From Woeseia oceani (GTDB lineage Bacteria; Pseudomonadota; Gammaproteobacteria; Steroidobacterales; Woeseiaceae), in the NCBI RefSeq assembly GCF_001677435.1, contig NZ_CP016268.1:248001-312000 (forward strand): a stretch of DNA of 64,000 bases, read 5' to 3'. The notes beneath the pieces are model-generated. The model had not been told where the DNA came from. It did not search any database and was given only the letters and a program-made list of their open reading frames with translations. How positions within the stretch are numbered: position 1 is the stretch's first letter; the number at the start of each line of letters is the position of its first letter. Position numbers and translations under genes: made by a program. Shown one piece after another: positions 37,956 through 47,758 of the stretch.

Positions 37956-38960
37956 CTATCGAATGCGGAGCTGATTGTGTGCGTGAAATTCATCCATTGC
38001 CGTCGTGGCCGCGTACTTCATAATGCGCTCCAAAAAGGCAGGCTTTATTGTGTAGTCTCTGGCGTGCTCAACGCCGAACTCCTGGTCGAGAACGCTGGTC
38101 AAATCGCCTAAGGCATCGACCAGGCCCATCTCAAGCGCCTGATTGCCGGTCCAGACGTCACCCTCGAATAGTCCCGCTGCTTCAAACGATAGACGATCGC
38201 CGCGACCGGTTTTGACCGCGTCGATAAAGTGCGCATGAATCTCCGCCAAAACATCGGCAATCTTCGCCTTATCGGCGTTCGTCAGAGGGATGAAAGGGTC
38301 CAGGCGGGCTTTGTTCTCGCCCGCCGTGAACACCCGCCGTTCGACACCAAGACGCTTGAGCGCGTCGGTAAATCCAAAGCTATCGCTCACGACACCGATC
38401 GAACCGGCGATCGTTGATCGATTCACGTAGATCTTGTCGGTGGCCGAGGCAACGAAATACGCGCCGCTGGCGAGCGTGTCGGTGGCAACGGTCACGATGC
38501 GCTTTTCCGGATGCTCGGCCTTTAACGCCAGGATTCGGTCGAAGATGATGGACGACTGCACCGGCGAGCCACCGGGACTGTTCACATACAGCACGACACC
38601 GGCAGCGCGTGGGTCTTTGAACGCTCGGGTCAGCGCACGGCTCACCGATACCGCATTGGCCGAGGACCCATCGGCAATTGGTCCTTTGAGTTGCACGATA
38701 GCGGCGTATGGGCCCGCAGGGGCAGCACCGCTGACGCCGCCGTTCAAGACGACAAAGACATACAGGTAGGACAGCATCATCAACGCGATTCCGCCAAAGA
38801 GAAGCGCAAAGCGCACGTTCTTGTGGCGGCGGTCCCGCCGGCGCTCAAGCAGTACATTGTCCATGAGCTCTTTTCGTTGCTGCATCATATCGTCGACGAG
38901 CTGACGCAATAGTGTCGTCTCGGTTAATGCCGCTTCCGGGCTCAGGCTTGTACCGGTCAT
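37956..38960 (-). CDS. S49-family membrane peptidase (SppA/SohB-like)
   Basis: 334 aa. One membrane helix (FALLFGGIALMMLSYLYVFVVL) follows an 60-residue cytoplasmic coiled region, then the protease domain with GVVLYVNSPGGSPVQSS, TLASGAYFVASATDKIYV (the serine in ASGAYF is the probable nucleophile), and STIAGSIGVVSDSF. The downstream lysine expected in SppA-type dyads is plausible but was not assigned. AGGAG lies seven bases before the ATG at 38960. It forms a minus-strand pair with the PH-domain gene, inside the conjugation region. Quality control of transfer membrane proteins is a guess. Confidence 0.88.
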   Translation of the reverse strand: MTGTSLSPEAALTETTLLRQLVDDMMQQRKELMDNVLLERRRDRRHKNVRFALLFGGIALMMLSYLYVFVVLNGGVSGAAPAGPYAAIVQLKGPIADGSSANAVSVSRALTRAFKDPRAAGVVLYVNSPGGSPVQSSIIFDRILALKAEHPEKRIVTVATDTLASGAYFVASATDKIYVNRSTIAGSIGVVSDSFGFTDALKRLGVERRVFTAGENKARLDPFIPLTNADKAKIADVLAEIHAHFIDAVKTGRGDRLSFEAAGLFEGDVWTGNQALEMGLVDALGDLTSVLDQEFGVEHARDYTIKPAFLERIMKYAATTAMDEFHAHNQLRIR

Positions 38961-38973
38961 ACGGTATCTCCTA

Positions 38974-39756
38974 TCAGAAATCGGCGGACTGGCGCCGGGA
39001 TTGAGCGAGCGCGACGCGTTCACGAATGAAGGCGGCCAGTTTTTTCGGTGCCACCACATCAACAATGGCGACATCAGCGCCGGCGCTGCCGGGGGTCGAC
39101 AGTTCAACGGTGCCCAGGTTGAGGAGGATATGGAGAAGATTCGGCCTTCGGACATCCACGACGTGCACGTTCGCCATGTCGATGTGGCTAACGTGACTGA
39201 AGATGAGAACGCCAACGGACTGCATCACGCCGTCGTTGCTGATCACCGATTTTCGCCAGTAGCGCCGCAGCAGCACCACAAAGATCCCGATGAGGCACAG
39301 GGCAAGACCACCGAGCGCGACGTCGTCCCATATGCCTGGGAAGCGATGGTTGAGAGCGATCACGGCGTCCGCGGAAAAAAGGGCAACCGGCCAAGTCGGT
39401 GCGATCACCAGGACACCGCCGAGAAATATCAGGAAAAAGCCGACGAGTTGCGCGCGCCAGGCCGGTCGCAAGGTAACGAAAAACGGCCGTTCCGCCCGCG
39501 CCGTCGGGCCGGGAGTGGCTTCCTTAACGGTGTCGTGAGGCAAGGCCTCGATGTCGTCTCGAGCAGCCACTTGCGCCGGATCATCACGATTACCAAGCAC
39601 GGTGCTTGCGGGGTGTCCCGGTTCCACGGCATAGCCACCCTCGAATGACACCACGTGGAATCGACCGCCGGATTCTTCGCTCATGCGGTCCGCCTTGAAG
39701 GCAGCGGCATCGGGATCGGTAAACGGCTGGCCGTTAGCCGCAAGATAGAGCGTCAT
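38974..39756 (-). CDS. PH-domain-containing membrane protein
   Basis: 260 aa. It has an N-terminal soluble part (RMSEESGGRFHVVSFEGGYAVEPGHP), two hydrophobic helices (LVGFFLIFLGGVLVIAPTWPVALF and DVALGGLALCLIGIFVVLLRRYW), and a bacterial PH-like domain (GVMQSVGVLIFSHVSHIDMANVHVVDVRRPNLLHILLNLG-type strands). It lies 13 bp upstream of the S49 peptidase gene and is probably co-transcribed with it. Its function is not established. Confidence 0.75.
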   Translation of the reverse strand: MTLYLAANGQPFTDPDAAAFKADRMSEESGGRFHVVSFEGGYAVEPGHPASTVLGNRDDPAQVAARDDIEALPHDTVKEATPGPTARAERPFFVTLRPAWRAQLVGFFLIFLGGVLVIAPTWPVALFSADAVIALNHRFPGIWDDVALGGLALCLIGIFVVLLRRYWRKSVISNDGVMQSVGVLIFSHVSHIDMANVHVVDVRRPNLLHILLNLGTVELSTPGSAGADVAIVDVVAPKKLAAFIRERVALAQSRRQSADF

Positions 39757-40117
39757 GGGCCATCTCCGCGTTCAGAAAGGCTCTATCCCACAGCGGCAGA
39801 CATCTCATAGGAACCAATCGCAAAGTACAGCATCGGCGAATGGGCCCGGCCGCGTCCGGCACCCCAACCGACGAGTCGAGGGCGGCGAACCGGTCATTCA
39901 AGCAGCGCGTTGAGACCCATCGCGAAGATCGATGTGCAGGCATAGAACTCGTAACTCCTTGGGCGAGTTAACTTTGGCAGCGCCGCGAGGAGGCAACCTC
40001 CCGCGCCGTACCCGCTGCTTATACCGCTTGCTAGAACCCCAGACCAGCGGAAAGCGGGGCGCAAATTAGGTCCCCGTTTTCGCTGTGCGGGAGCCATCTC
40101 GGCGGGTACGGTAAGAC
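39757..40117. promoter_or_regulatory. Divergent intergenic region with hairpin before the relaxase operon
   Basis: About 360 bp between the minus-strand PH-domain gene and the plus-strand operon leading to traI. It must hold promoters for both directions. The visible element is a hairpin CGGGG / CCCCG followed by TTTT at 40055-40080, similar in sequence and placement to that at 18557-18583. Nothing else was identified. Confidence 0.5.
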
Positions 40118-40564
40118 ATGACAGCTGTCAACGAAGAGCGCCAAATCGAGCTCAACACCGTGCTGCAATTGTTGCTAGAACGCCCCGGACTGGAATCATG
40201 GGCGCGGGTTTGCATGAGTCTGTTGGCCCTTACCGAGGGTATCGAGCGATTCATGGACCATGAAGACGAGTTCCCACATCGAGAGCTTCGGGAAACCGTC
40301 GAACTCGCCCTGGCATCGAACGACCCGAACGCGAAGCTGCTCGAGATAGCGTCCTTGCAAGTATTTGAGTATCGCGTCATGAGTGAGGACGATCGAACCT
40401 TGTGGCATCCGCTGGAAGAGAGTTTTCAGCACTTTGCCGAACGCCATGCCGAGAAAATCCGTGTCTGGCGGGCATTCAGCGCGTACCCGAATCGCGAGGT
40501 CATTGAATCCTGGTTGATTGCGCGCGTGTCCGATACGGGCGTATCAGAGATGAGTGAATGCTAG
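40118..40564 (+). CDS. Hypothetical protein preceding the relaxase
   Basis: 148 aa, mostly helical and charged, with no signal or membrane segment. Segments such as WARVCMSLLALTEGIERFMDHEDEF and WHPLEESFQHFAERHAEKIRVWRAF can be seen, but no family was recognised. It overlaps traI by 7 bp, so it is likely translated with the relaxase and could be an accessory DNA-processing protein. Confidence 0.7.
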   Translation: MTAVNEERQIELNTVLQLLLERPGLESWARVCMSLLALTEGIERFMDHEDEFPHRELRETVELALASNDPNAKLLEIASLQVFEYRVMSEDDRTLWHPLEESFQHFAERHAEKIRVWRAFSAYPNREVIESWLIARVSDTGVSEMSEC

Positions 40565-42129
40565 GGCTGGCGAACAAGTCGCGGCGGTCGGCCGATGAAT
40601 CGGGCGAGCAGCCCATCCTGACGGGTAAAGCGCTGCTCGTGGAACACGCCGCGAGACTCAGGAGTATCCGTGCCATCGTCGGTGTGCCCGACGCGCACTG
40701 GCGCTGGTTGTACCAAACCGCGTTCACGAAATTCGCCGAGATGGTGCAGCGCCTGCCAGCCTCCGAGGCGCACCATCACTGCGAGTTGGGCGGCCTGCTG
40801 CGGCATGCGCTGGAGGTGGTGGAGCTCGCGCTCAGGATTCGGCGCGGCTACGTGCTGCCGCCCGACAAAGAACCCGAAATCGTCATCGCGGAACAGGACG
40901 CATGGACTTACGCCGTTGCCACCGCGTCTTTGCTGCACGACGTCGGTAAAGCGATGGTGGATCAGCGTATTGTTCTGCACGGGCGCGATGGGCTGCCGAT
41001 CGGACTCTGGAGTCCGTGGGTCGGCCCGATGACCAAGGTGGCTAGCACGCACTACCGCATCGAGTTTCGGCGCGGACAAGCGCATCGATTGCACGAGGCT
41101 GTGTCGCCGCTGCTGGTGACTCACATCGTGCCCGCAGACGGCCTGCGCTGGTTGGGCGATCATCACGATGCGCTGGCTGCTTGGCTCGGCGCCATCGGCG
41201 GTCACGCGCTGGGTTGCACGGTAATCGCCGATATCGTGAAAGAGGCCGATCAAGGCTCGGTGGCTCTAGATCTCAGCGGCGAACGACGCCAGCTGCAAAG
41301 TGCCGGCGCAAATCCTCTGGCCGAGCGCTTGTTTGTGGCACTGCGCCAGTTGATCGACAGCGGCGCATTGCCCGTCAATCAGCAGGGCGCGGGCGCTTTC
41401 CTGGATGACACGAGCTTGTGGCTGGTGTGTGAGCGCGGTCTGGACGCGATTCGTGACGCTCTGCAAGGCCAGGCGGGTGTGCCGGCTCGCAACGATCGTC
41501 TCATCGATGAACTGCAACAGCGTGGCTTCGCCGTGTCAACCACGGAACAACGTGCCGTGTGGCACTGCGAAGTGCGGGTTGGCGACGGTGATGACAGTTG
41601 GTGCCAAACGCTGAGCCTACTTCGCATTCCCTTGGCTTGTCTGTGGCCAGATCCGGCGGCGAGATCGCCCTGCGCCGCGGTGTGGATTCGCGAAGTTGAG
41701 GCAGTATCAGAAAGGTCTGCCGATGCGGATCCGGCGGTTGTTGATGCGAGCGAATCAGCTTCGGCGAATGCGACCGACCCAGGCGAGCCGTTTCTGCCGT
41801 GGTTGATCGACGGGATTGAAAACGGCGCGCTGGCGATCAATACCGCAAAGGCACAAGTACACGTGGTGGACGAAGGTTTGTTGCTGGTCAGTCCCGCGAT
41901 TTTTCGCCTGTTTGCCGACGAGGAATGGCGGGAGGCGCAGAAGCGATTTCTGAAACGCAAACTGAGTGCCAAAACCGCACGCGGTGAAAATATCTTTCAC
42001 TACGCCGTCGACGGCGACGCCGGCACCAAAACCATCAAGGGTCTGCTGATCCGCAATCCGGGAGCGAAGCTCGGGCTCGAATTACCGAGCGCCAATGGTC
42101 TTCTTTCGCCCAAGTCGGACACGGAGTAG
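40558..42129 (+). CDS. traI: MOBH-family relaxase TraI
   Basis: 523 aa. The N-terminal TraI_2 domain has the MOBH histidine cluster SEAHHHCELGGLLRHALEVV and an HD-type motif in ASLLHDVGKAMVD. The C-terminal TraI_2_C domain is seen in EAQKRFLKRKLSAKTARGENIFHYAV. MOBH relaxases nick at oriT and pilot the strand in SXT/R391, IncA/C and R27-type elements. The length is shorter than SXT TraI (about 700 aa), though both ends of the family are present. traD follows after six bases. Confidence 0.92.
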   Translation: MLGLANKSRRSADESGEQPILTGKALLVEHAARLRSIRAIVGVPDAHWRWLYQTAFTKFAEMVQRLPASEAHHHCELGGLLRHALEVVELALRIRRGYVLPPDKEPEIVIAEQDAWTYAVATASLLHDVGKAMVDQRIVLHGRDGLPIGLWSPWVGPMTKVASTHYRIEFRRGQAHRLHEAVSPLLVTHIVPADGLRWLGDHHDALAAWLGAIGGHALGCTVIADIVKEADQGSVALDLSGERRQLQSAGANPLAERLFVALRQLIDSGALPVNQQGAGAFLDDTSLWLVCERGLDAIRDALQGQAGVPARNDRLIDELQQRGFAVSTTEQRAVWHCEVRVGDGDDSWCQTLSLLRIPLACLWPDPAARSPCAAVWIREVEAVSERSADADPAVVDASESASANATDPGEPFLPWLIDGIENGALAINTAKAQVHVVDEGLLLVSPAIFRLFADEEWREAQKRFLKRKLSAKTARGENIFHYAVDGDAGTKTIKGLLIRNPGAKLGLELPSANGLLSPKSDTE

Positions 42130-42135
42130 CAGACG

Positions 42136-44160
42136 GTGTTCGACAATCGATTGCGTCCCGTGTTCGAGTTTCTGCCGGCGTCGGTGGCGATGCTGTCGGC
42201 GCTCGCACTGCTGGTGTTTCCGCAGGATCTCTTTCCGATCATGCCGTTGTTGGCGTGGATCGTCGCGGCGCTGCTGGGCGCCTGGGGTTTGTGTCGATTT
42301 CTTCAGGGTGCCGCCGTGATCCGGTACCAGACGCAATTGCGTCAATTGCCACGCTATCGACTGGCGCCGCGACAGATTCCAACTTCTAACAGTCAGTTGT
42401 TCTTAGGTCTGGGCTTTCGCTGGTCGCAGCGCCACACCCAACGACTGGTCGAGGCACGCCACCCGGATGCGAGACGGTACCTGCAGCACGGCTTGTTGTT
42501 CCGAGGCGTACGCCGCCTTGAGCAAATCCTCGATGGCGCGGCCGGTCTTCGGTGGCTGGCGCGCATGCTGCGCGCTGATGCCTGGTGGAATCCTTTCCGC
42601 CCCTCGCCGGCGGTGGGTGGCGATCCCTTGTTGCACGGCGTCGGTGCGGCCGAAGAAGCGCCAGTCAGCATGAACCTCGATGAGCGCAACGGACACACCT
42701 TGGTGGTGGGCACGACCCGAGTGGGCAAGACCCGTGAGGCCGAGATACTGGTGACGCAAGACATCCGCCGTGGGGAGACCGTCGTGGTGATCGACCCAAA
42801 GGGAGATCTGGACTTGTTGATGCGCTGCTACGCGGAAGCCAAACGGGCCGGCCGCCTGGATACATTTCAAATCATTCACCTCGGCTTTCCGGAATGGTCG
42901 GCCCGCTACAATCCGGTCGGCGACTTCGGCCGCATCACCGAAGTCGCATCCCGCACGGCAACGCAACTGCCGTCGGCCGGTAACTCCGCCGCCTTTCGCG
43001 AATTCGCGTGGCGTTTCACCAATGTCGTCGCACGTGCCTTGGTGGGTCTGGGTCGACGGCCCGACTATCGGGCCATTGCGCGCCACGTGACCAACATCGA
43101 ACCCTTGTTGATCGACTACTACGAATGGTGGCTAGATAAAATCATGCTTGGCGATTGGCGAGAGGCGGTGCAGACAATAGAGAGCAACATCGAGCCCAAG
43201 AACCTGACGCTGTCACATCGCGGTCGCGACCACTACGCGCTGGCGCTGATTCGCTTCGCTAATGAGCGCGGGCTCTACGACCCGGTGGCCGACGGCCTCC
43301 GCAGCGCGTTCGACTACGACAAGACCTATTTCGATAAGCTCACGGCGTCCTTATTGCCGTTGTTGGAAAAGCTTACTTCGGGTCCCGTAGGCGAACTGCT
43401 CGCACCGCGCTACGCAGATCTCAATGACGACCGACCGATACTGGACTGGATGCGGGTGATTCGCGAAAACGGCATCGTCTATGTTGGCCTTGATGCGCTC
43501 AGTGATCCGGACGTGGCGAGCGCCGTCGGCAACTCGATGTTCGCTGACTTGACCTCGGTCGCCGGTCGGCTCTACAAGCACGGCGACACGCAAGGCTTGC
43601 CGCAGGCACGCAGTCATCGGCGTGCGCCCTGCGTCGTGCACGCCGATGAGTTTGCCGAACTGGTGGGTCAGGAGTTCATTCCGCTGCTCAATAAAGCCGG
43701 TGGCGCCGGAATTCAGGTAACCGCCTACACGCAGACAACGGCAGACATCGAAGCGGGCATCGGTGATCGCGCCAAGGCGGGACAAATTCTCGGCAACTTC
43801 AACACACTGCTGATGCTCCGCGTCCGGAATGAACACACCGCAAGAGTGCTCACTGAGCATCTGCCGCGGGTGCGGGTATTCACCAAAACCGCGGAGTCAC
43901 GCGTCACCGACAACAACGAACCCGACACGCCGGTTGACTTCATCTCGCAAAACGCCGATCGCTTGATGGAAACCGATACTGAAATGCTGATGCCGGCGGA
44001 TGTGATGGCATTGCCGAAAGGCCAGTGTTTTGCGCTGTTGCATGGCGGGCATCTGTACAAACTGCGCATGCCGCTGCCCGGCAAGGACCGCTGCATGCCC
44101 TCGGGGCTCGATGAAATTCGTACCGAATGTCTGGTGCGTTACGCGGGTTGTCAACAGTAA
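42136..44160 (+). CDS. traD: Conjugation coupling protein TraD (VirD4-like)
   Basis: 674 aa starting at GTG. Two N-terminal membrane helices (VAMLSALALLVFPQDLF, LLAWIVAALLGAWGLCRFL) precede the ATPase domain with Walker A LVVGTTRVGKTREAEILV and VVVIDPKGDLDLLMRCYAEA, and Walker B VVHADEFAELVGQ with GIQVTAYTQTTADIEAG. It recognises the relaxosome and pumps DNA into the mating channel. Gene order traI-traD-membrane protein is as in SXT-like elements. Confidence 0.93.
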   Translation: MFDNRLRPVFEFLPASVAMLSALALLVFPQDLFPIMPLLAWIVAALLGAWGLCRFLQGAAVIRYQTQLRQLPRYRLAPRQIPTSNSQLFLGLGFRWSQRHTQRLVEARHPDARRYLQHGLLFRGVRRLEQILDGAAGLRWLARMLRADAWWNPFRPSPAVGGDPLLHGVGAAEEAPVSMNLDERNGHTLVVGTTRVGKTREAEILVTQDIRRGETVVVIDPKGDLDLLMRCYAEAKRAGRLDTFQIIHLGFPEWSARYNPVGDFGRITEVASRTATQLPSAGNSAAFREFAWRFTNVVARALVGLGRRPDYRAIARHVTNIEPLLIDYYEWWLDKIMLGDWREAVQTIESNIEPKNLTLSHRGRDHYALALIRFANERGLYDPVADGLRSAFDYDKTYFDKLTASLLPLLEKLTSGPVGELLAPRYADLNDDRPILDWMRVIRENGIVYVGLDALSDPDVASAVGNSMFADLTSVAGRLYKHGDTQGLPQARSHRRAPCVVHADEFAELVGQEFIPLLNKAGGAGIQVTAYTQTTADIEAGIGDRAKAGQILGNFNTLLMLRVRNEHTARVLTEHLPRVRVFTKTAESRVTDNNEPDTPVDFISQNADRLMETDTEMLMPADVMALPKGQCFALLHGGHLYKLRMPLPGKDRCMPSGLDEIRTECLVRYAGCQQ

Positions 44161-44858
44161 TGACCAGATCCCACGACAGTGCGTACGCGATCTATCCTCG
44201 GCCAGCAGGTCCGCTAATTCCGGAACACAGCGTGCTAGGCGGGCTGTGGCGCTGGGTGCGGTGGGTCGCAGCGCTGTGCGTCCTGGTGCTGCTCATCGAT
44301 CTATTTTTCGTCATCGTCATCTGGGTCGACGGCACCCAAGCGCTGGGCCGGTTGATCGCGACAGAACGACAGATTCTCGGGCTGGATTCGAGTACTGACG
44401 CCGGCCGTTTCGTGGATGCGACCGTCACCGCGGCACACGACTGGGTGTTGGTGAAAACCGGCCTTGGCACCTGGCTGACGACACAACGCAGTGGGCTGTT
44501 GGCGGCTCTTATCGATGGACTGTGGGTCCTCGTCGAAACGGCGCTACTGGGCTTGCAGCTCTTTGCGATGCGCCTCGCGGTGCTGATCCTGAGCCTGCCG
44601 CTGTTTGTTTTAGTCGGTACGACTGCGGTGGCGGACGGTCTGTACGGTTGGTTGATGCGTCGAACCGGTGGGGGACGAGAATCGGGCTTCATCTACCACC
44701 GCGCGAAACGGGCTGTGCCAGTATTCCTGCTGCTGGTGTGGGCGGTGTACCTGGTGCCGCCTGTACCGATGAATCCGCGTTGGGTTATACCGCCGTTTGT
44801 TGTTTTGTTCGCGATCGCGCTTCGTCTACGCGTGTCCTATTTCAAGAAGTACATCTGA
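44160..44858 (+). CDS. Integrating-element membrane protein (DUF4400/TIGR03747-like)
   Basis: 232 aa with four membrane helices (WVAALCVLVLLIDLFFVIVIW, LLAALIDGLWVLVETALLGLQLF, AVLILSLPLFVLVGTTAVADGLYGWL, FVVLFAIALRLRVSYF). ESGFIYHRAKR and WVIPPFVV are the kind of signatures seen in the DUF4400 proteins that follow traD in integrating conjugative elements. The start overlaps the traD stop. Precise function unknown. Confidence 0.85.
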   Translation: MTRSHDSAYAIYPRPAGPLIPEHSVLGGLWRWVRWVAALCVLVLLIDLFFVIVIWVDGTQALGRLIATERQILGLDSSTDAGRFVDATVTAAHDWVLVKTGLGTWLTTQRSGLLAALIDGLWVLVETALLGLQLFAMRLAVLILSLPLFVLVGTTAVADGLYGWLMRRTGGGRESGFIYHRAKRAVPVFLLLVWAVYLVPPVPMNPRWVIPPFVVLFAIALRLRVSYFKKYI

Positions 44859-44941
44859 GATGCAGGTGATCACGGGGATGCTTCTGAAGATGACGCCGTC
44901 CTCCTCGAAATAGTCGATCAGTATCCCGGAGCGAAACTGGG

Positions 44942-44992
44942 GCTGGCCTGTCACGCCGGAGGTCGCGGGTTCAAGTCGCGTCTCTACAGCCA
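44942..44992 (+). other. tRNA-Asp(GTC) 3' fragment, probable attachment-site scar
   Basis: The 3' half of a tRNA is visible: anticodon arm CTGGC-CTGTCAC-GCCGG, variable loop, T-arm GCGGG-TTCAAGT-CGCGT and acceptor end with CCA. Anticodon GTC and the stretch GTCGCGGGTTCAAGTC match tRNA-Asp. There is no matching 5' half (no D-arm or complementary acceptor strand), and the T-stem has one mismatch. Such 3' ends are the usual integration sites of conjugative elements, so this is probably the right-hand att site of the element to its left. Confidence 0.7.
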
Positions 44993-45033
44993 TAATAAAA
45001 ACAATCACTTAGCAGCATAATACGGAAAGTAAT

Positions 45034-45053
45034 GGCCCTTCAGGGCCGTTTTT
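45034..45053 (+). terminator. Intrinsic terminator after the tRNA fragment
   Basis: GGCCCT (45034-45039) and AGGGCC form a 6-bp hairpin with a two-base loop, followed by GTTTTT. This is the form usual behind tRNA genes and supports the reading of 44942-44992 as the end of a tRNA locus. Confidence 0.8.
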
Positions 45054-45245
45054 GCCACAAGAATCGGGCCTGCTGTAATCCGCAGAATTCCGCCATTCTC
45101 CGAATCGGTCTTTGTGGCGTTGTGGCAAATTTGTGGAAAATGCCCAAGAATCCCGTCCTGCAATTTCTTCCTTCTATTGAAGCCGATCTGTTGCTAGTTT
45201 GGAGCCTTGCGGACGGCTGTTGCCTCCCGGGAGTATCGAAAACAG

Positions 45246-46973
45246 ATGGACCAGCTTAAGCAGCAACACCGAACGCAGGCATCATTGCCGGGCATGTGCC
45301 CGGTCGAATCCGCTTTGGAGGAGCTTCGCAGCGCCGGAGCCGAGCAGCGCGGCGCCATCTTCACCCGCGCCGAGGTCGTTGAGTTTATTCTCGACCTCGC
45401 AGGTTATACCCCGGACAAACCACTCCACCGCCTTTCGCTCCTGGAGCCGTCATTCGGTGAAGGCGACTTTCTGCTGGTGGCTATCGAGCGTTTGCTTCAA
45501 TCATGGAGAAAGCACGCAGATAAAGATGCTGATCCAGAGGATTTGAGCAATGCAATAACAGCCGTTGAACTTCATGAAGACACCTACGCAGCAACGCGCA
45601 CCAGAGTCATAGCGTTACTGCAAGAAGCTCATATCGAGCAGCAGATGGCAGAGGATCTCGCCGACAACTGGCTTATCAAAGGAGACTTCCTGCTTACGTC
45701 AATGAGCGGATCGTTCGATCTTGTCGTCGGCAATCCGCCCTATGTCCGCCAGGAACTGATTCCGGATGCGCTGATCGCAGAGTACCGCGGCAGGTACAAG
45801 ACCGTATTTGATCGTGCCGACATCTATATTCCCTTCATCGAGCGTTCACTGGATCTTCTCCGTAAAGGCGGCGTTCTCGCATTTATCTGCGCAGATCGCT
45901 GGATGAAGAACCGCTACGGTGGCCCGCTTCGGGAAATGGTCGCCAATGACTATCACCTCAGAGTTTATATCGACATGGTCGATACGCCGGCATTCCACAG
46001 TGAAGTGATTGCCTATCCGGCAATCACCGTTATTGCGAAAGAAAAGGGAACCAGGACGCGCATCGTGCGCCGGCCAGCGATTGATCGGGACGAGCTCAGA
46101 GTCCTGTCGCATTCACTTGTCGCCAGGAAATTGCCTGCAGCAGGCAGCCCGATAAAGGAACTGACAGGCGTCGCGGCCGGCCGCGAGCCCTGGATACTGG
46201 AATCGTTTGACCAGCTTGCCGTCGTCCGGCGTCTGGAGCAGGATTTCCCCGCTATTCAGGATGCCGGCTGCAAAGTCGGAATCGGAGTCGCAACCGGTGC
46301 GGACAAAGCTTTCATCGGGCCTTTTGAAGAGCTCGATGTAGAGCCGGATCGGAAGCTCCCGCTGGTCATGACGCGCGACATCAAGTCAGGACATGTTCAG
46401 TGGCGCGGCTTCGGCATCGTCAATCCTTTTGCAGACGAGGGCGGGCTGGTCCCGCTCGACAGATTTCCGAAGCTCAAGGCCTATCTCGAAGAGCGAAAGG
46501 ACCAGATCGACAAACGCCATGTGGCGCAGAAAGCGCCTGCCAACTGGTACCGGACGATCGACCGCATCTATCCGGCGCTTGCAAAGCGGCCCAAGCTCTT
46601 AATTCCGGATATTAAGGGCGAAGCGCAGATCGTTTATGAAGACGGAAATCTCTATCCGCATCATAATCTCTATTACATCGTCAGTGACGAATGGGACCTT
46701 CGGGCCCTGCAGGCGGTCTTGCTCTCCGGGATCGCACGGCTTTTTGTTGCGACATACTCAACGCGGATGCGCGGCGGTTATCTTCGCTTTCAGGCACAAT
46801 ACCTACGACGAATTCGCTTGCCCCGATGGGGCGATGTGGATAAACACCTAAGAAAATCCTTGATTGATGCGGCGAGAACCGGCGATGCTGAGACCTGCAA
46901 TGAGGCAGCCTTCCGGCTTTATGGCCTGGGCAAGGAGGAACGCGCGGCGCTTGGCGGCAACGGTGAAGGATAG
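45246..46973 (+). CDS. Type II DNA adenine methyltransferase (PaeR7I/XhoI-like)
   Basis: About 575 aa. An N6-adenine methylase fold is clear: SAM motif [14 protein letters not shown], catalytic NPPY in [15 protein letters not shown], then [26 protein letters not shown]. The C-terminal half carries the target-recognition domain typical of single-chain gamma/Eco57I-like methylases. Together with the next gene it forms a type II system; the nuclease similarity suggests CTCGAG as target. The ATG at 45246 is preferred; a TTG at 45207 extends it by 13 residues. Codon use is less GC-rich than the transfer genes, consistent with separate acquisition. Confidence 0.88.
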   Translation: MDQLKQQHRTQASLPGMCPVESALEELRSAGAEQRGAIFTRAEVVEFILDLAGYTPDKPLHRLSLLEPSFGEGDFLLVAIERLLQSWRKHADKDADPEDLSNAITAVELHEDTYAATRTRVIALLQEAHIEQQMAEDLADNWLIKGDFLLTSMSGSFDLVVGNPPYVRQELIPDALIAEYRGRYKTVFDRADIYIPFIERSLDLLRKGGVLAFICADRWMKNRYGGPLREMVANDYHLRVYIDMVDTPAFHSEVIAYPAITVIAKEKGTRTRIVRRPAIDRDELRVLSHSLVARKLPAAGSPIKELTGVAAGREPWILESFDQLAVVRRLEQDFPAIQDAGCKVGIGVATGADKAFIGPFEELDVEPDRKLPLVMTRDIKSGHVQWRGFGIVNPFADEGGLVPLDRFPKLKAYLEERKDQIDKRHVAQKAPANWYRTIDRIYPALAKRPKLLIPDIKGEAQIVYEDGNLYPHHNLYYIVSDEWDLRALQAVLLSGIARLFVATYSTRMRGGYLRFQAQYLRRIRLPRWGDVDKHLRKSLIDAARTGDAETCNEAAFRLYGLGKEERAALGGNGEG

Positions 46974-46975
46974 CA

Positions 46976-47716
46976 ATGGCGATTGATCTGGCAGACTACG
47001 AAAATAAAACGCGCGAAGCTGTTCAGGCTTTCTGGGGAAATCGGGAAAAAGCCCGGCAGAAGCAGATTGAGGCCGGGAAAGCAGATCAGGGTGAGCGTGC
47101 CGGTGTTACAGCCGGCAAGAACATGGACGGCTTTCTCGCTCTCGTCGCCGATATTGTCAGGGCAAACGGGCTGAGGAACGCCAGCATTCATCTGAAGCGC
47201 CGCGTTCTGACACTGCCCGGATATTTTCGCCCGACAAAGTTATGGGACATGCTCGTGATGCACGAGGGCCGGCTCATCGCCGCGCTGGAGTTCAAGAGCC
47301 AGGTCGGCCCTTCATTTGGCAACAATGCCAACAATCGCGCGGAAGAGGCGATTGGAACTGCGCACGATTTCTGGGTTGCATACAGGGAAGGGGCTTTTGG
47401 CGATCAGACCCGGCCTTTCGCCGGTTGGCTCATGTTGCTGGAGGATGCTCCGAAGTCCCGCGAGCCGGTACGCGATTCCTCGCCGCACTTTCCGGTCTTC
47501 CAAGAATTCAAGGGCGCATCATATGCGGACCGCTATGACATTCTTTGCCGCAAGCTTGTGCAGGAAAGTTTGTATAGCGCAGCGTCTCTTGTTCTCTCGC
47601 CACGCGAGGCTGCCAGCACGGGAGAATATTCCGGATTGAGCGAATTGACCGGCATCAAGACCTTTGTAACCGAATTTGCCGGTCACATTGCTACCGAAGC
47701 TGCACGCGCCGGATAG
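46976..47716 (+). CDS. Type II restriction endonuclease, PaeR7I/XhoI family
   Basis: 246 aa, the usual length for this family. It opens [23 protein letters not shown] and continues [24 protein letters not shown], as in PaeR7I and XhoI, which cut C^TCGAG. A PD-(D/E)XK-like core is seen in [23 protein letters not shown], with E and K in ALEFKSQ as likely metal and catalytic residues. It lies 2 bp after the methyltransferase in the same direction. Specificity is inferred from family likeness only. Confidence 0.88.
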   Translation: MAIDLADYENKTREAVQAFWGNREKARQKQIEAGKADQGERAGVTAGKNMDGFLALVADIVRANGLRNASIHLKRRVLTLPGYFRPTKLWDMLVMHEGRLIAALEFKSQVGPSFGNNANNRAEEAIGTAHDFWVAYREGAFGDQTRPFAGWLMLLEDAPKSREPVRDSSPHFPVFQEFKGASYADRYDILCRKLVQESLYSAASLVLSPREAASTGEYSGLSELTGIKTFVTEFAGHIATEAARAG

Positions 47717-47758
47717 TCAATCTCGGATTACTGGCGGCCAACGGAATCAAGATATCCG

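Noticed and set aside
44942-44992. Complete tRNA-Asp gene
   Set aside because: The anticodon and T arms are good, but no D-arm or 5' acceptor strand pairs with the 3' end, and the T-stem has a mismatch.
44826-45008. Minus-strand frame of 60 codons over the tRNA fragment
   Set aside because: It begins inside the tRNA fragment and overlaps the end of the preceding plus-strand gene; no independent support.
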